Assembly (NCBI GenBank): GCA_022447605.1
Contig: JAKVBG010000013.1
Span: 36,741 to 100,740, forward strand
Direction: 5' to 3'
Source of the DNA: Mariniblastus sp.
Lineage (GTDB): Bacteria; Planctomycetota; Planctomycetia; Pirellulales; Pirellulaceae
DNA length: 64,000 bases
Positions 53,597-63,455 of the stretch are shown here, piece after piece. Within the stretch, counting starts at the first letter, position 1; each line of letters starts with the position of its first letter. The translations under genes and the position numbers were made by a program. The notes below the pieces were generated by a model, which saw only the letters and a list, made by a program, of their open reading frames with translations, made no database searches and was not told the origin of the DNA.

Positions 53597-54469
53597 ATGA
53601 AACTGAGTCCGCGAACTGGCTGTTGGCTGGGGGTTCTCTCGGTGTTGCTGAGTGCTCCCGCGATTGGGTTTTGCCAGGTAACGCCTGAAGAATCGGGTGC
53701 CGAGGTTCAAACGGTCGAGCAGAATCCTGACCTGACGCTTCAGCAACAGCAATCCTTGCAGGAGATCATGCAGATCCGTCAGCGGCTGGGAGGTGGTTTG
53801 ACCGAACAGCTTCAAGATGTCCTCGGTGAAGAATCGAGCGGTAATTTTGGCGAATCACTTAAGCGTCTTATCCGGCAACCTCCATCGCCCGGTGGTCGAA
53901 CCGGGCGGTTGGCCAGTCGACCAGTCGCTTGCCAGATCGCCAACATCGATGGCCCACTCAAGCCGGGTGATCGGGTGGACCTGGTTCAATTAGGTGGGAA
54001 ACAGAAGGGAAAAACAGTTTTATCGGCAGTCGAAATTGCGGCTGTGCGGGGCGCGGTTCACCCTCTGGAGAGCGACCTGGCAGGGGATGAGGCCAGGGAA
54101 TCGGTGCAGCTCGATCTCTATCTGGATACGGAGCAGAACCGGTTGCTGGAACGATACGATTCCAGTCAGGCCTGGGTCGCACGGCGAACCGTTCTATCGC
54201 CACCCACCGCGCCAGCCGCCAGCCGGGGGACTGGCCAGGCGGGGCACCGGCCATCCGGTCTGGATCGCTTCTCGCCTGCTCGAATCGAACGTCTCCGCCA
54301 GGCGGCACGGGACCTGGAACGGGTAGCGGCCGATCTGGAGGACCTCGAAATGTATCATGATGCGGACAATCTGCGCCGCCAGGCCCAGCAGTTGCGGACG
54401 GTGGTGCGCCTTAAAAATGATACGACCGATATCATGCAGCGTCAGGGGTTCCACACAGAGCGGCGATAA
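53597..54469 (+). CDS. Exported protein with helical C-terminus, unknown function
   Basis: About 290 residues from the ATG at 53597 (TAAGGA upstream; the frame runs back to 53498). A signal peptide ends near 'I-G-F-C-Q'. Residues 30-75 are a Gln-rich helical region ('L-T-L-Q-Q-Q-Q-S-L-Q-E-I'). The centre is a possible beta domain, and residues 235-285 are a basic coiled coil ('A-A-R-D-L-E-R-V-A-A-D-L-E'). I do not recognise a family. It precedes the pilus assembly cluster on the same strand, but a 410-base gap separates them. Confidence 0.6.
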   Translation: MKLSPRTGCWLGVLSVLLSAPAIGFCQVTPEESGAEVQTVEQNPDLTLQQQQSLQEIMQIRQRLGGGLTEQLQDVLGEESSGNFGESLKRLIRQPPSPGGRTGRLASRPVACQIANIDGPLKPGDRVDLVQLGGKQKGKTVLSAVEIAAVRGAVHPLESDLAGDEARESVQLDLYLDTEQNRLLERYDSSQAWVARRTVLSPPTAPAASRGTGQAGHRPSGLDRFSPARIERLRQAARDLERVAADLEDLEMYHDADNLRRQAQQLRTVVRLKNDTTDIMQRQGFHTERR

Positions 54470-54879
54470 GGCCGGTCATATCGTTCGCGAAGTCACCATT
54501 TGCCCGTATTTATGTCGATTTTATTGACAAAACCGGCGGTCATGGATCAAGATATAGAAACGGTGAGCTGCGGATCGATAAGGGGAATTGATTGTTCTTT
54601 CCCCGGTTTCCACGTACGCTTGGTTGTTGGGGCCTGGCTTCGTTCACCCCCCCTTCGGTGTAAAATAAGGTGTTTTGCAGTAGCGATCCGGTGACATGGT
54701 TGACGCCACGGCGAACGGCCGCTGGACCAGGCAGATCCTGGTTCACGGATTCCCGCTTCTGGCCATCCGGTGGGACCGTTGGTTCTTTGCCGATGCAGAT
54801 AACTTCACACGCCCGCTTGGCGGGACCGTGGAACTTCCTGGGTCTACTCAATTGATAGGCCTGGTTCACGAGAGGAATT
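54470..54879. other. Region upstream of the pilus operon, 410 bp
   Basis: No coding frame with protein-like composition is seen. It presumably holds the promoter for the pilus assembly operon. I cannot assign a -35/-10 pair reliably. Confidence 0.5.
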
Positions 54880-56607
54880 ATGGACACGAGTACAAGTAAT
54901 GGCTTTGTCGATCTCCTGATCAAATCGGGAGTCCTCGGTAAAGACCAGGCTGTCGATGCTGATAACCTGGCCCGCCAAACCAATATCTCGCTGGCAGAGG
55001 CTTTGGTGAAACTCGGTTACGCGACCGAGGCGGAAGTGATGCGGGCGATGGCCAAGTTTCACGGGATGGAGTATGTCGATCTCGAAACGACCCAGGTGCC
55101 GGAAGACGTGATCGAGCTGATGCCTGAATCGGTCGCGCGGGAAAACGTTGTTTTGCCGATGGAAGTTGCCGATGGCCGGTTGAAAGTCCTGATGAGCAAT
55201 CCGTCGGATGTCGATACGATTGAGAAATTACGCTTTATTCTCAATCGTGATGTGGCCCCGGTACTGGCCCCTCGCTCCAGCATCCTGGAGGCGATTAACC
55301 GGATGTACGGCCAGGTGGAAGGTGAATCGGCTGACTCGATCCTGCAGGAATTTACCGACACGGCGATCGACTTTACCGAGACGGTCGATGATTCGGATAT
55401 CTCCTCTGACGAGGCGGTGGACGAACATAGTGCCCCCATTGTTCGTCTGGTCCAGTTGATGATCACCGAGGCCGTCCAGTTACGAGCTTCGGACATCCAT
55501 GTCGAGCCCTTTGAGGACCGGGTCCGGATCCGCTACCGGATCGACGGCGTGCTGCATGAGCGGGATACCTTGCCCCGCCGGCAGTTGGGAGCCATTTTAT
55601 CCCGCATCAAGATCCTCTCGAACATTGATATTGCCGAGCGACGGCGACCCCAGGACGGTCGAATCAAGATATCGGTCGGCGAAAAAGAACTCGACTTGCG
55701 GGTCAGCGTCATCCCGACCAACCATGGCCAATCGGCCGTGATGCGGCTGTTGGACAAGGATAATATCAAAGTCGGGGTTCGCCAGCTCGGATTCTCCGAA
55801 GTCACTTTCAAGCGGTTCAGCAGCCTGATTCGCCGTCCCAATGGGATTATCCTCGTGACCGGACCGACCGGTTCCGGTAAGACGACGACCCTCTATGCCG
55901 CCTTGAACCAGCTGAATCGGCCGGACCGCAAAATCATTACGGCCGAGGATCCGGTCGAATATTACCTCCCGGGGATCAACCAGGTGGAGGTTCGGCACAA
56001 CATCGGACTGGACTTTGCCCGAATTATCCGCTCGATGCTACGGCAGGCCCCTAATATCATCCTAGTCGGTGAAATGCGAGACTCTGAGACAGCATCGATG
56101 GGTATTCAGGCCAGTTTAACTGGACACTTGGTTTTTAGTACACTACATACGAACGATGCGCCCAGTGCTGTAACACGTATGGTCGACATGGGTGTCCCCG
56201 GATATCTGGTCGCCAGTAGTGTTGTGGCGATCGTGGCGCAACGTCTGGTACGGACGATTTGTCCCAAGTGCCGGGCCCGCTATACCCCGCCCAAGAGCGT
56301 CTTGGCGGATGTCGGGCTGACCGAAGAGCAGATCAAGGACGCTAATTTTATGCGTGGAAAGGGGTGTAATAGCTGCCAAAAAACGGGTTTTCGAGGCCGA
56401 ATTGGCATCTATGAGCTCATGATGGTCGACAGTCGGGTTCGCCAGATGATTTTTGAGAACCAGTCGACAACCGAGATTCGCAAATATGCCATTAGCGATG
56501 GCGGCATGACGACCCTGTTCCGTGATGGGATCGAAAAAGTCCTCAACGGGATCACGACGTTTGAGGAAGTCTACCGTGTGGCGAAGCGGACCGAGCAGGA
56601 CGATTAA
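54880..56607 (+). CDS. pilB: PilB/GspE-type pilus assembly ATPase (copy 1)
   Basis: The 575-residue protein has an N-terminal MshEN-type domain, a linker rich in Asp, and a secretion ATPase domain with Walker A 'G-P-T-G-S-G-K-T-T', Asp box and 'A-S-L-T-G-H-L-V-F-S-T-L-H-T-N-D-A-P' (His box). A zinc-binding four-Cys motif is made of 'C-P-K-C' and 'C-N-S-C'. Where most PilB enzymes have 'D-P-D-x-I-L-V-G-E' it reads 'A-P-N-I-I-L-V-G-E', so the Walker B region is slightly unusual. PilB hexamers drive pilus or pseudopilus extension at the inner membrane. Confidence 0.93.
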   Translation: MDTSTSNGFVDLLIKSGVLGKDQAVDADNLARQTNISLAEALVKLGYATEAEVMRAMAKFHGMEYVDLETTQVPEDVIELMPESVARENVVLPMEVADGRLKVLMSNPSDVDTIEKLRFILNRDVAPVLAPRSSILEAINRMYGQVEGESADSILQEFTDTAIDFTETVDDSDISSDEAVDEHSAPIVRLVQLMITEAVQLRASDIHVEPFEDRVRIRYRIDGVLHERDTLPRRQLGAILSRIKILSNIDIAERRRPQDGRIKISVGEKELDLRVSVIPTNHGQSAVMRLLDKDNIKVGVRQLGFSEVTFKRFSSLIRRPNGIILVTGPTGSGKTTTLYAALNQLNRPDRKIITAEDPVEYYLPGINQVEVRHNIGLDFARIIRSMLRQAPNIILVGEMRDSETASMGIQASLTGHLVFSTLHTNDAPSAVTRMVDMGVPGYLVASSVVAIVAQRLVRTICPKCRARYTPPKSVLADVGLTEEQIKDANFMRGKGCNSCQKTGFRGRIGIYELMMVDSRVRQMIFENQSTTEIRKYAISDGGMTTLFRDGIEKVLNGITTFEEVYRVAKRTEQDD

Positions 56608-56608
56608 C

Positions 56609-56628
56609 CACCCTTTGGAGGGGTTTTT
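56609..56628 (+). terminator. Possible weak terminator after PilB copy 1
   Basis: Directly after the stop codon there is a short hairpin (CCCT-TTGG-AGGG) followed by five T at 56624-56628. The stem has only four clean pairs, so it may attenuate rather than stop transcription into pilT. Confidence 0.4.
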
Positions 56629-56847
56629 AGCTTACTTGGATGGCAGATTCACTTGATTTTTCCGTTTTTTTGGACCGCCGAGGCCTTGTTGGTAACAATA
56701 GTCTGTTGCCGATCCACTTAGCGGTCGACCCGGATGCCTTTTCTGCTCAACCTTGTTCCCACCTGCAAGTCTGCCTTTGTTCCGATGATCCGTTGGTTCG
56801 CTAAGAACTTGACCGGCAGTATTTACTAAGAGAGATCTACCGAGACT

Positions 56848-57972
56848 ATGGCAACTGTATTAATTGACAAACTGTTGGAAGCTTGTGTGAAGCAAGGGGC
56901 CAGTGATATCCATATCACGGTGGGGCAGCCCCCCGTTTTTCGTCTCCATGGACGGCTCCGCAAGCTGGAGACCAAGGTGCTTGAACCGGACGATACGGTC
57001 GCCTTGATGAAGAGTATTTCGCCAGAGCGGTGCCAGCGGGAACTGCAGGAGGCCGGGAGCGCCGACTTTGGATTTGCCTATGGTGACAAGGCCCGTTTCC
57101 GAGTTTCGATTTTCAAACAGCGTGGCAACATCGCCATGGTGTTGCGGCAGATTCCCAATGACATGATGCCACCCGAGGTGCTCGGTATCCCCGAGGTATT
57201 CACCAAGCTGGTGATGCGTCCTCGTGGCTTGATCCTGGTGACTGGTCCAACCGGTTCGGGCAAGAGTACGACTTTGGCCAGTCTCGTCAATTTCATCAAC
57301 GAGCGTGTCGATCATCATATTATCACGATCGAAGACCCGATCGAATTTTATCACTATCACAAGAAATCGACCGTCAACCAAAGGGAGGTCGGTGTCGACG
57401 TACCGAGTTTCTCAGAGGCGATTCGCCGCGCCTTGCGGCAGGATCCGGACGTGATTCTGGTGGGTGAATTGCGTGACCTGGAAACGATCGGGGCGGCTAT
57501 CTCCGCGGCGGAAACGGGGCATATCGTCTTTGGCACGTTGCATACGAACAGTGCCCAGGGGACCGTCAACCGGATTATCGACGCCTTCCCGGGCAACTTG
57601 CAGGACCAGATCCGAACTCAGTTGTCGACGTCGTTGATCGGCGTTCTGGCCCAGACCTTGCTGCCCCGCATCGGGGGTGGCCGGATTGCCGCGTTCGAAT
57701 CCCTGGTGGTGACGTCTGCGGTGGCGAACCTGATCCGGGAAAACAAGACATTCCGTATTAACTCGGCCATCCAGACGGGTGCCAAGGAAGGGATGTTCCT
57801 CAATGACGACCACCTGTTTCGTCATTGGATTGAAGAAAAAGTGGAAATGGAAGATGTGTTGGGCAAAGCCCATGATCCGGATTCCCTGGCCAAGCGGATT
57901 GCGACCGCTCGGCGTCAAATTGAAGAGGGCTTGCCGGTGGATTACGTCGGTCGGGGTGATGAAACGACCTGA
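56848..57972 (+). CDS. pilT: PilT-type retraction ATPase
   Basis: The 374-residue protein has the PilT layout: N-terminal PAS-like region, Walker A 'G-P-T-G-S-G-K-S-T', 'E-D-P-I-E-F', Asp box 'D-P-D-V-I-L-V-G-E', His box 'G-T-L-H-T-N-S', and the C-terminal 'V-A-N-L-I-R-E' motif diagnostic of retraction ATPases. It depolymerises type IV pili. It sits between two PilB-type genes, 240 bases after the first. The presence of PilT argues that the cluster builds a dynamic type IV pilus and not only a type II secretion system. Confidence 0.95.
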   Translation: MATVLIDKLLEACVKQGASDIHITVGQPPVFRLHGRLRKLETKVLEPDDTVALMKSISPERCQRELQEAGSADFGFAYGDKARFRVSIFKQRGNIAMVLRQIPNDMMPPEVLGIPEVFTKLVMRPRGLILVTGPTGSGKSTTLASLVNFINERVDHHIITIEDPIEFYHYHKKSTVNQREVGVDVPSFSEAIRRALRQDPDVILVGELRDLETIGAAISAAETGHIVFGTLHTNSAQGTVNRIIDAFPGNLQDQIRTQLSTSLIGVLAQTLLPRIGGGRIAAFESLVVTSAVANLIRENKTFRINSAIQTGAKEGMFLNDDHLFRHWIEEKVEMEDVLGKAHDPDSLAKRIATARRQIEEGLPVDYVGRGDETT

Positions 57973-58052
57973 TCCCCGGGTTCAGCGGACCAACCAACTG
58001 CGGAAACAGATAATGAACATGAACATTCAAGCGAAAGTGACTGGGTAGCAAC

Positions 58053-59771
58053 ATGGCCGTCAGGCGCCTTGGGCAAATTCTTGTCGACTTGGGGTTTATC
58101 TCCGACGACCAGCTGGAGATGCTCAATGAAGAACAGAGCCAGAACCCGACCCAGCTGATTGGCCGGATCGCGGAAGATATGGGTCTGATTACGGATGACC
58201 AGTTAATCGTAGCGTTGGCCGAGCAATTCGGTCTGCAGTCGATCGATATTGAAGGCGTGGTACCGCCGGATGACGCCAAGGCGATCGTCTCCGACACGAT
58301 GGCCCAGCTGTATCGCGTGATTCCTCTGCAGGTCAACGATGGTGTCGTGACCATGGCGACCTGTGACCCGCAAAACCTCTCCATGCAGGACGAGCTGCGT
58401 CGATTCCTGGGCCATGAAATCCGCCTGCTGGTCGCGACCGAGACGCAGATCCAGAAATCGGTCGACAAGCACTTCAATGACGATATCGAGAGTATCGAGA
58501 AGATCATTGCCGAACTTGAAAACGACATGGAGCTGAAAGAGGCGAGTGAAAAACTGGGCGGGAGTGGCCCGATCAACCTGAGTGACGTGGCCGAATTGGT
58601 CGACAGTGCCCCGGTCCGAAAATTATTGAACATGGTGTTGTTGCTGGCGATCAAGGACCACGCCAGTGACATTCACTTCGAGCCGTTCGAGGATGAGTTC
58701 AGGATTCGTATCAAGGCGGATGGCGTGCTGTTTGAAATGGTACCCCCGCCGCGTCACCTGGCCTTTGCCATCACGACGCGGATCAAGGTCATGGCCAACC
58801 TGGATATTGCCGAGCGGCGACTGCCACAGGATGGTCGTATTGAATTGACCGTGGGGGGACACCCGGTCGATTTGCGAGTCAGCGTGATGCCGACCATGTT
58901 TGGCGAGAGTGTCGTGCTGCGGGTCCTGGACCGGTCCGTGGTTTCCCTGGACTTGAACAACGTGGGGATGAACGAAGAGACGATCGAGGATTTTCGCAAG
59001 GTGATGATGAAGCCCAACGGGATCGTCCTGGTGACCGGGCCGACCGGATCCGGCAAGACCACCACGCTCTACTCGGCCCTCAGTGAACTGAACCAGATTG
59101 AAGATAAACTGATCACGACCGAGGACCCGGTCGAATACGATATTGACGGGATTATCCAGATCCCGATCGACGATGACATCGATGTGACCTTTTCCAAGTG
59201 CCTGCGGGCCATTTTGCGACAGGACCCGGACAAGATTCTGGTCGGTGAGATTCGCGACCTGGAGACGGCTGAAATCGCCGTCCAGGCATCGCTGACCGGT
59301 CATACGGTTTTCAGCACATTGCACACCAACGACGCGCCCAGTACGGTGACCCGGCTCAAGGATATGGGGGTACCCACGTTTTTGATCACGGCCACCGTCG
59401 AGGCCATTTTAGCTCAGCGTCTGGTTCGTCGGATCTGCCCTGAGTGTCGGGAAGAAGTCGAACCGAGTGTCGATATGCTGACGGAAATCGGGCTCAGTGC
59501 GGAAGATGTGAAAGACAAAAAGTTTTACCGGGGTGCTGGCTGCAGTGGCTGTAGCAACACCGGGTACAAAGGTCGAGTCGGCCTGTTTGAACTGATGATC
59601 ATGAACGACGAAATTCGCGAATTGATCATGAGCAATGCACCGACTGACAAGTTGCGCGAAGCCGCCGAATCCAGCGGCATGAAACTGTTGAGGACGGCTG
59701 GCATCGCGTTCATGTACGATGGGACAACCACCTTGGAAGAGGTGGTGCGGGAGACAATCCTGGACGCCTAG
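58053..59771 (+). CDS. pilB: PilB/GspE-type ATPase with MshEN domain (copy 2)
   Basis: The 572-residue protein starts with 'R-R-L-G-Q-I-L-V-D-L-G-F-I' and 'Q-L-E-M-L', which fit the MshEN consensus that binds cyclic di-GMP. Its ATPase domain has 'G-P-T-G-S-G-K-T-T', the canonical 'D-P-D-K-I-L-V-G-E-I-R-D' and the four-Cys zinc motif 'C-P-E-C' ... 'C-S-G-C'. It is more canonical in Walker B than copy 1. It starts 80 bases after pilT. Cyclic di-GMP control of extension is a family-based inference. Confidence 0.93.
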   Translation: MAVRRLGQILVDLGFISDDQLEMLNEEQSQNPTQLIGRIAEDMGLITDDQLIVALAEQFGLQSIDIEGVVPPDDAKAIVSDTMAQLYRVIPLQVNDGVVTMATCDPQNLSMQDELRRFLGHEIRLLVATETQIQKSVDKHFNDDIESIEKIIAELENDMELKEASEKLGGSGPINLSDVAELVDSAPVRKLLNMVLLLAIKDHASDIHFEPFEDEFRIRIKADGVLFEMVPPPRHLAFAITTRIKVMANLDIAERRLPQDGRIELTVGGHPVDLRVSVMPTMFGESVVLRVLDRSVVSLDLNNVGMNEETIEDFRKVMMKPNGIVLVTGPTGSGKTTTLYSALSELNQIEDKLITTEDPVEYDIDGIIQIPIDDDIDVTFSKCLRAILRQDPDKILVGEIRDLETAEIAVQASLTGHTVFSTLHTNDAPSTVTRLKDMGVPTFLITATVEAILAQRLVRRICPECREEVEPSVDMLTEIGLSAEDVKDKKFYRGAGCSGCSNTGYKGRVGLFELMIMNDEIRELIMSNAPTDKLREAAESSGMKLLRTAGIAFMYDGTTTLEEVVRETILDA

Positions 59772-59967
59772 TTGTGAACGGTCAACAATTCATGACCGTC
59801 CCGATTTACCCAGCACCAAGAGAGTGACAAAACAACCATTCACAGCGGACCGACAGGAACGCCGGGAACTTACGATTGATTGATACGATACCTGATAAAC
59901 GATGATGATTTAGCGAGGGCTGGCGGATGAATGTGCACCGCTGAACCTGGCTAGTGAGGATTGAGTT

Positions 59968-61377
59968 ATGCCAACTTATCAATTTGAAGCGATGGACCCC
60001 CAGGGTCAGGAGATCCGAGACGTCATTGAGGCGCCGACCCAGGACGAAGCCCAGGCGACGATCCGTTCGATGGGTTACTTCGTAACCAAGATCGCGGTCC
60101 AGAAATCGTCTCAAAAGGCGGGTTCCCAGGGTAGTTCGAAGAAGAAAACATTTGCCCTCGGTGGCGCCGGCGGCAAGAAGATTGTGCAGTTCACCCGCCA
60201 GCTGTCGATTTTGCAGGATGCGGGTCTGCCCATTTTGAGATCGCTCAAGATCCTCGAGGAACAGTCTCGCCCCGGGGCCCTGAAGAATGCCCTGATTGAC
60301 GTCTGTGACGAGATCGAGAGCGGTGCCTCGCTCTCCGAGGCGATGGCCAAGAGCCCCAAGGTCTTTGACCGGTTGTACGTCAATATGATCAAGGCGGGTG
60401 AAGCGGGTGGTTCGCTGGAGGTCATCCTGCGACGTCTGGCCGAGTTCAAGGAGCGGACCCAGTCACTCAAGAATATGGTGATCGGGGCGATGATTTACCC
60501 GATCATGGTCGTCCTGTTCACGATCGGTATTTTGACGTTCATCATGATCCGGATTATCCCTGAGTTCAAAGAGATGTTCGAAGAATTCGGGATCGAATTG
60601 CCGGCCATGACGAAGCTGCTGATTTCGATTTCTGACCGCGTGGTGAAACTCTGGTTCCTCTTCCCGGCCGTGCCGATCGCAATGTTCCTGTTCGTCGCGC
60701 TGATTTGCAAGTTCCGGGCAGGTCGGATGGGTTGGCACCTGTACCTGTTGAAGTTGCCCGTCATTGGGAAGTTGGTTGAAAAGAGTAACCTGGCCCGCAC
60801 CACCCGTACCCTCGGTGCCCTGGTCGCCAGTGGTGTTCCCATTATCGAGGGATTGACCATTACCCGGGAAACGTCCGGCAACGCGATGTTCGAGAAGATT
60901 TACAGTAAGGTCACCGATGCCATTCGCGAGGGGGATACGATTGCGAACCCGATGAAAAAGAACAGCAAGCCCGGTTTTCACCCGGTGACCCTCTTCTTTT
61001 TCGTGGCTACCGTCTCGCTGCCGCCGTTGGGCGTGTTGCTGATCCAGGCCGACCTTTGGTACTTCGTCCTCTATGCTTGTGGGGCGCTCGGCATGATCGC
61101 CCTGTTGTGGTACGTCATGGTCTGCCGTAAGCCGGTCGTCGAGGACCTCGTCATCAACATGATTGACGTGGGTGAAGAGACGGGTGAACTCGATGTCATG
61201 TTGTACAAAGTGGCCGACTATTACGAAGAAGAAGTCCGTACCATCACCGACGGGATGCTGAAAATGATCGAACCGATCATGATCATTTTCCTTGGTCTGG
61301 TCGTACTGTTCATTGTGGCGGCCCTGTTCATGCCGCTGATTGCCATCATTTCCGGTTTGACCGGGGGTGGAAAATAA
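59968..61377 (+). CDS. pilC: PilC/GspF inner-membrane platform protein with insertion
   Basis: The 469-residue protein has two T2SSF domains (about 70-195 and 275-460) with TM helices near 170-190, 220-245 and 435-460. Normal members are about 400 residues. The extra length sits in the second domain at about residues 332-388, between 'A-N-P-M-K-K' and 'V-E-D-L-V-I-N-M', and contains two hydrophobic segments ('T-L-F-F-F-V-A-T-V' and 'M-I-A-L-L-W-Y-V-M-V'). PilC is the membrane platform that couples the ATPases to pilin assembly. The insertion could add two TM helices. Confidence 0.93.
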   Translation: MPTYQFEAMDPQGQEIRDVIEAPTQDEAQATIRSMGYFVTKIAVQKSSQKAGSQGSSKKKTFALGGAGGKKIVQFTRQLSILQDAGLPILRSLKILEEQSRPGALKNALIDVCDEIESGASLSEAMAKSPKVFDRLYVNMIKAGEAGGSLEVILRRLAEFKERTQSLKNMVIGAMIYPIMVVLFTIGILTFIMIRIIPEFKEMFEEFGIELPAMTKLLISISDRVVKLWFLFPAVPIAMFLFVALICKFRAGRMGWHLYLLKLPVIGKLVEKSNLARTTRTLGALVASGVPIIEGLTITRETSGNAMFEKIYSKVTDAIREGDTIANPMKKNSKPGFHPVTLFFFVATVSLPPLGVLLIQADLWYFVLYACGALGMIALLWYVMVCRKPVVEDLVINMIDVGEETGELDVMLYKVADYYEEEVRTITDGMLKMIEPIMIIFLGLVVLFIVAALFMPLIAIISGLTGGGK

Positions 61378-61463
61378 CCTTTGCGGTTCGCCCGGCCAGG
61401 TTCCTGGCCAGGGCCGAGCTGAAACGAAATGAAAACGGACCGAATTAGCTGGAGAAGATCCGA

Positions 61464-62396
61464 ATGAATACTTGTCTCAACGAAAACGATCGTTCTGGTC
61501 GACGCGGTGGTTTTACCGTAGTGGAAATCCTGGTTGCCATCACGGTGATCGCGATCCTGTCGGCGATGCTGATCCCGGTGGTGGGGAGTGCCATGCGTCG
61601 GGCCAGCGAGTTTGCCATCGAGTCAGAGATGGCCCAGCTCGACCTGGCGATTGAACACTTCAAGAGCGACAACGGGTTTTACCCGCCTAGCTTTGCGAGA
61701 TTGAGCGGTGGTTCTGATTTCATGCCTTACTTGAATCGGATTGCACCCAATCATGGTTATTCAGCAACAAACCTTAATCAATGGTGGACGTCGGTCGGTT
61801 CGCAAATACAAAATACACCTGGATCTGATTTAGTTTTCTGGCTTTCGGGAATTGCAAAAAACAAGCAGTATCCGCTTGGTCTGGCCGGTAGTTGGATTGC
61901 GGGTCATGGAGCGGCGAATGATGGTGTTGAAAGAAATGCTTATTTTGATTTCTCAACAGATCGTCTGAATATTAATGGAACAGCTGCCTCGTTTACTCAG
62001 GCAAGAGGAAAGCCTGCGCCGTATCAGTATATCGATGCTGCGAGTTACGGACCTAATGCCGCAAATCAAATTTTACCAGATTTTCATGGTTACCATGTCA
62101 TCGTTGAGGATGGTTCTGGTGGATACCTTCGTAAGTTTTTCAATCCGAATTCGTTTCAGCTCGTGGCCAATGGGTTAGATGGATTGCCGGGTGGGCCCCC
62201 TAAAAACTACAGCGACCGTGAGGGTAAGCAATTCGCTTGTACAGGTCTCATTGCTACTTGGAATCTGGTTAATAGCTCTCCTGCATTAAATGAAGTTACA
62301 CAAGAAGTGCACAACGGATCCGGTTTGGATAATATTTCAAATTTTGTTAACGAGACCGTTGGTAAAGTTGAGACGGTCGCATTGGATGCCAACTAG
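61464..62396 (+). CDS. Type IV pseudopilin (GspG/PilE-like), mosaic base composition
   Basis: The 310-residue protein has the prepilin motif 'G-F-T-V-V-E-I-L-V-A' with Gly at -1 and Glu at +5 and a hydrophobic helix after it. Prepilin peptidase would cut after the Gly. It is long for a major pilin, with a C-terminal globular domain of about 250 residues. The first 90 codons are GC-rich like the neighbours. From about 61730 the sequence becomes clearly more A/T-rich with different codon choice, which suggests that the head domain was exchanged or evolves differently. Confidence 0.88.
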   Translation: MNTCLNENDRSGRRGGFTVVEILVAITVIAILSAMLIPVVGSAMRRASEFAIESEMAQLDLAIEHFKSDNGFYPPSFARLSGGSDFMPYLNRIAPNHGYSATNLNQWWTSVGSQIQNTPGSDLVFWLSGIAKNKQYPLGLAGSWIAGHGAANDGVERNAYFDFSTDRLNINGTAASFTQARGKPAPYQYIDAASYGPNAANQILPDFHGYHVIVEDGSGGYLRKFFNPNSFQLVANGLDGLPGGPPKNYSDREGKQFACTGLIATWNLVNSSPALNEVTQEVHNGSGLDNISNFVNETVGKVETVALDAN

Positions 62397-62474
62397 TAAA
62401 TACTTTTTAGAAGGTGTGCAATTCGTTGCAAAAATAGTTTTCCAGTCCTGTCTCTTCTGCTGAAGAACCTGCCT

Positions 62475-63455
62475 ATGAACATCTCATCTCAACAATCTGT
62501 AAAGCGACCCGAATGGGTGCCGGGCCAGCACGGCTTCACGCTGGTCGAATTGCTGTTGGCCGTCGCCATCATCGCCATTCTATCGACGTTGTCGGTGGCC
62601 ATGATCGCCTCGGCCCAGCGCGAAGCGCGGACCTCGGCCACCGAGGGCCGGATCAACCAGATCCAGACGATCCTTTCGACCTATATCGAGGACATGGAAT
62701 TTCGCAAGATGCCGTTTCGCACATCGGATTTGGACAATCTGGTTGTTTGGTCCGGCAACGTACCGGTTGGTGGTGCAAATCCAGACCGAGAGCGATATTA
62801 CAAGACGCAGCAGGTAATCGGGCAGATTTTGGTCGATTATCTGAATGTGGAAATGCCGTACCAGTCGTTTGACGAAGATTCGCGCACATGGGATACGTGT
62901 CAACTGGGCCTGTTTCCAAGTCTGAGTGTAAATCCAGATTGTTCCAACCCGGCAGGGATCGTGACATTGTTACAGGCGCCCGCCAGCCAATCGGCACTGG
63001 TCCGGCAGTGGTATTTTTTGAGACCGACACAGGGGGATTTTAATGCTGGCAACGTGCTTGGTGTTGAAGGTCGGGTGCCGTCATCCGGACGGATTCCTCA
63101 TCTCTCTGGTGAGCTGCTCTATCAATTACTTGACAAGGTCGATTCTGACGGCGCGAGTGCCTTGGAGTCATTGGGCAATGGTGCGCGGGGCAACGTAGAC
63201 GGCGATAACTACCCGGAAGTGGTCGATGCCTGGGGGGATCCATTGGACTTCGCCTTGACGTTGCGGGATCCGGAAACGAGGGTCGAATACGGTTTTTCTC
63301 ATAAGCTTCCTTGGGCTCCAAACCGCCCCAGTGTCAACGAAATCATTGACGACGGTACCCAGCAGGAAAGGGAGGCGATTCTTGCAATCCTGGAGATACA
63401 GAACTTGCGGATGCGGGTCTGGTCTGAAAATGTGGCGGGGCGTGTGGAGTTTTAA
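62475..63455 (+). CDS. Type IV pseudopilin (second)
   Basis: The 326-residue protein has the prepilin cleavage motif 'H-G-F-T-L-V-E-L-L-L-A' (Gly-1, Glu+5) with a hydrophobic helix. The rest is a globular domain with an Asp-rich segment 'D-N-Y-P-E-V-V-D-A-W-G-D-P', resembling the calcium-binding or C-terminal motif of GspG-type pseudopilins ('D-x-W-G-x-P'). Its stop overlaps the start of the next pseudopilin (TAATG), indicating coupling. It is probably a minor pilin at the tip of the fibre. Confidence 0.88.
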   Translation: MNISSQQSVKRPEWVPGQHGFTLVELLLAVAIIAILSTLSVAMIASAQREARTSATEGRINQIQTILSTYIEDMEFRKMPFRTSDLDNLVVWSGNVPVGGANPDRERYYKTQQVIGQILVDYLNVEMPYQSFDEDSRTWDTCQLGLFPSLSVNPDCSNPAGIVTLLQAPASQSALVRQWYFLRPTQGDFNAGNVLGVEGRVPSSGRIPHLSGELLYQLLDKVDSDGASALESLGNGARGNVDGDNYPEVVDAWGDPLDFALTLRDPETRVEYGFSHKLPWAPNRPSVNEIIDDGTQQEREAILAILEIQNLRMRVWSENVAGRVEF

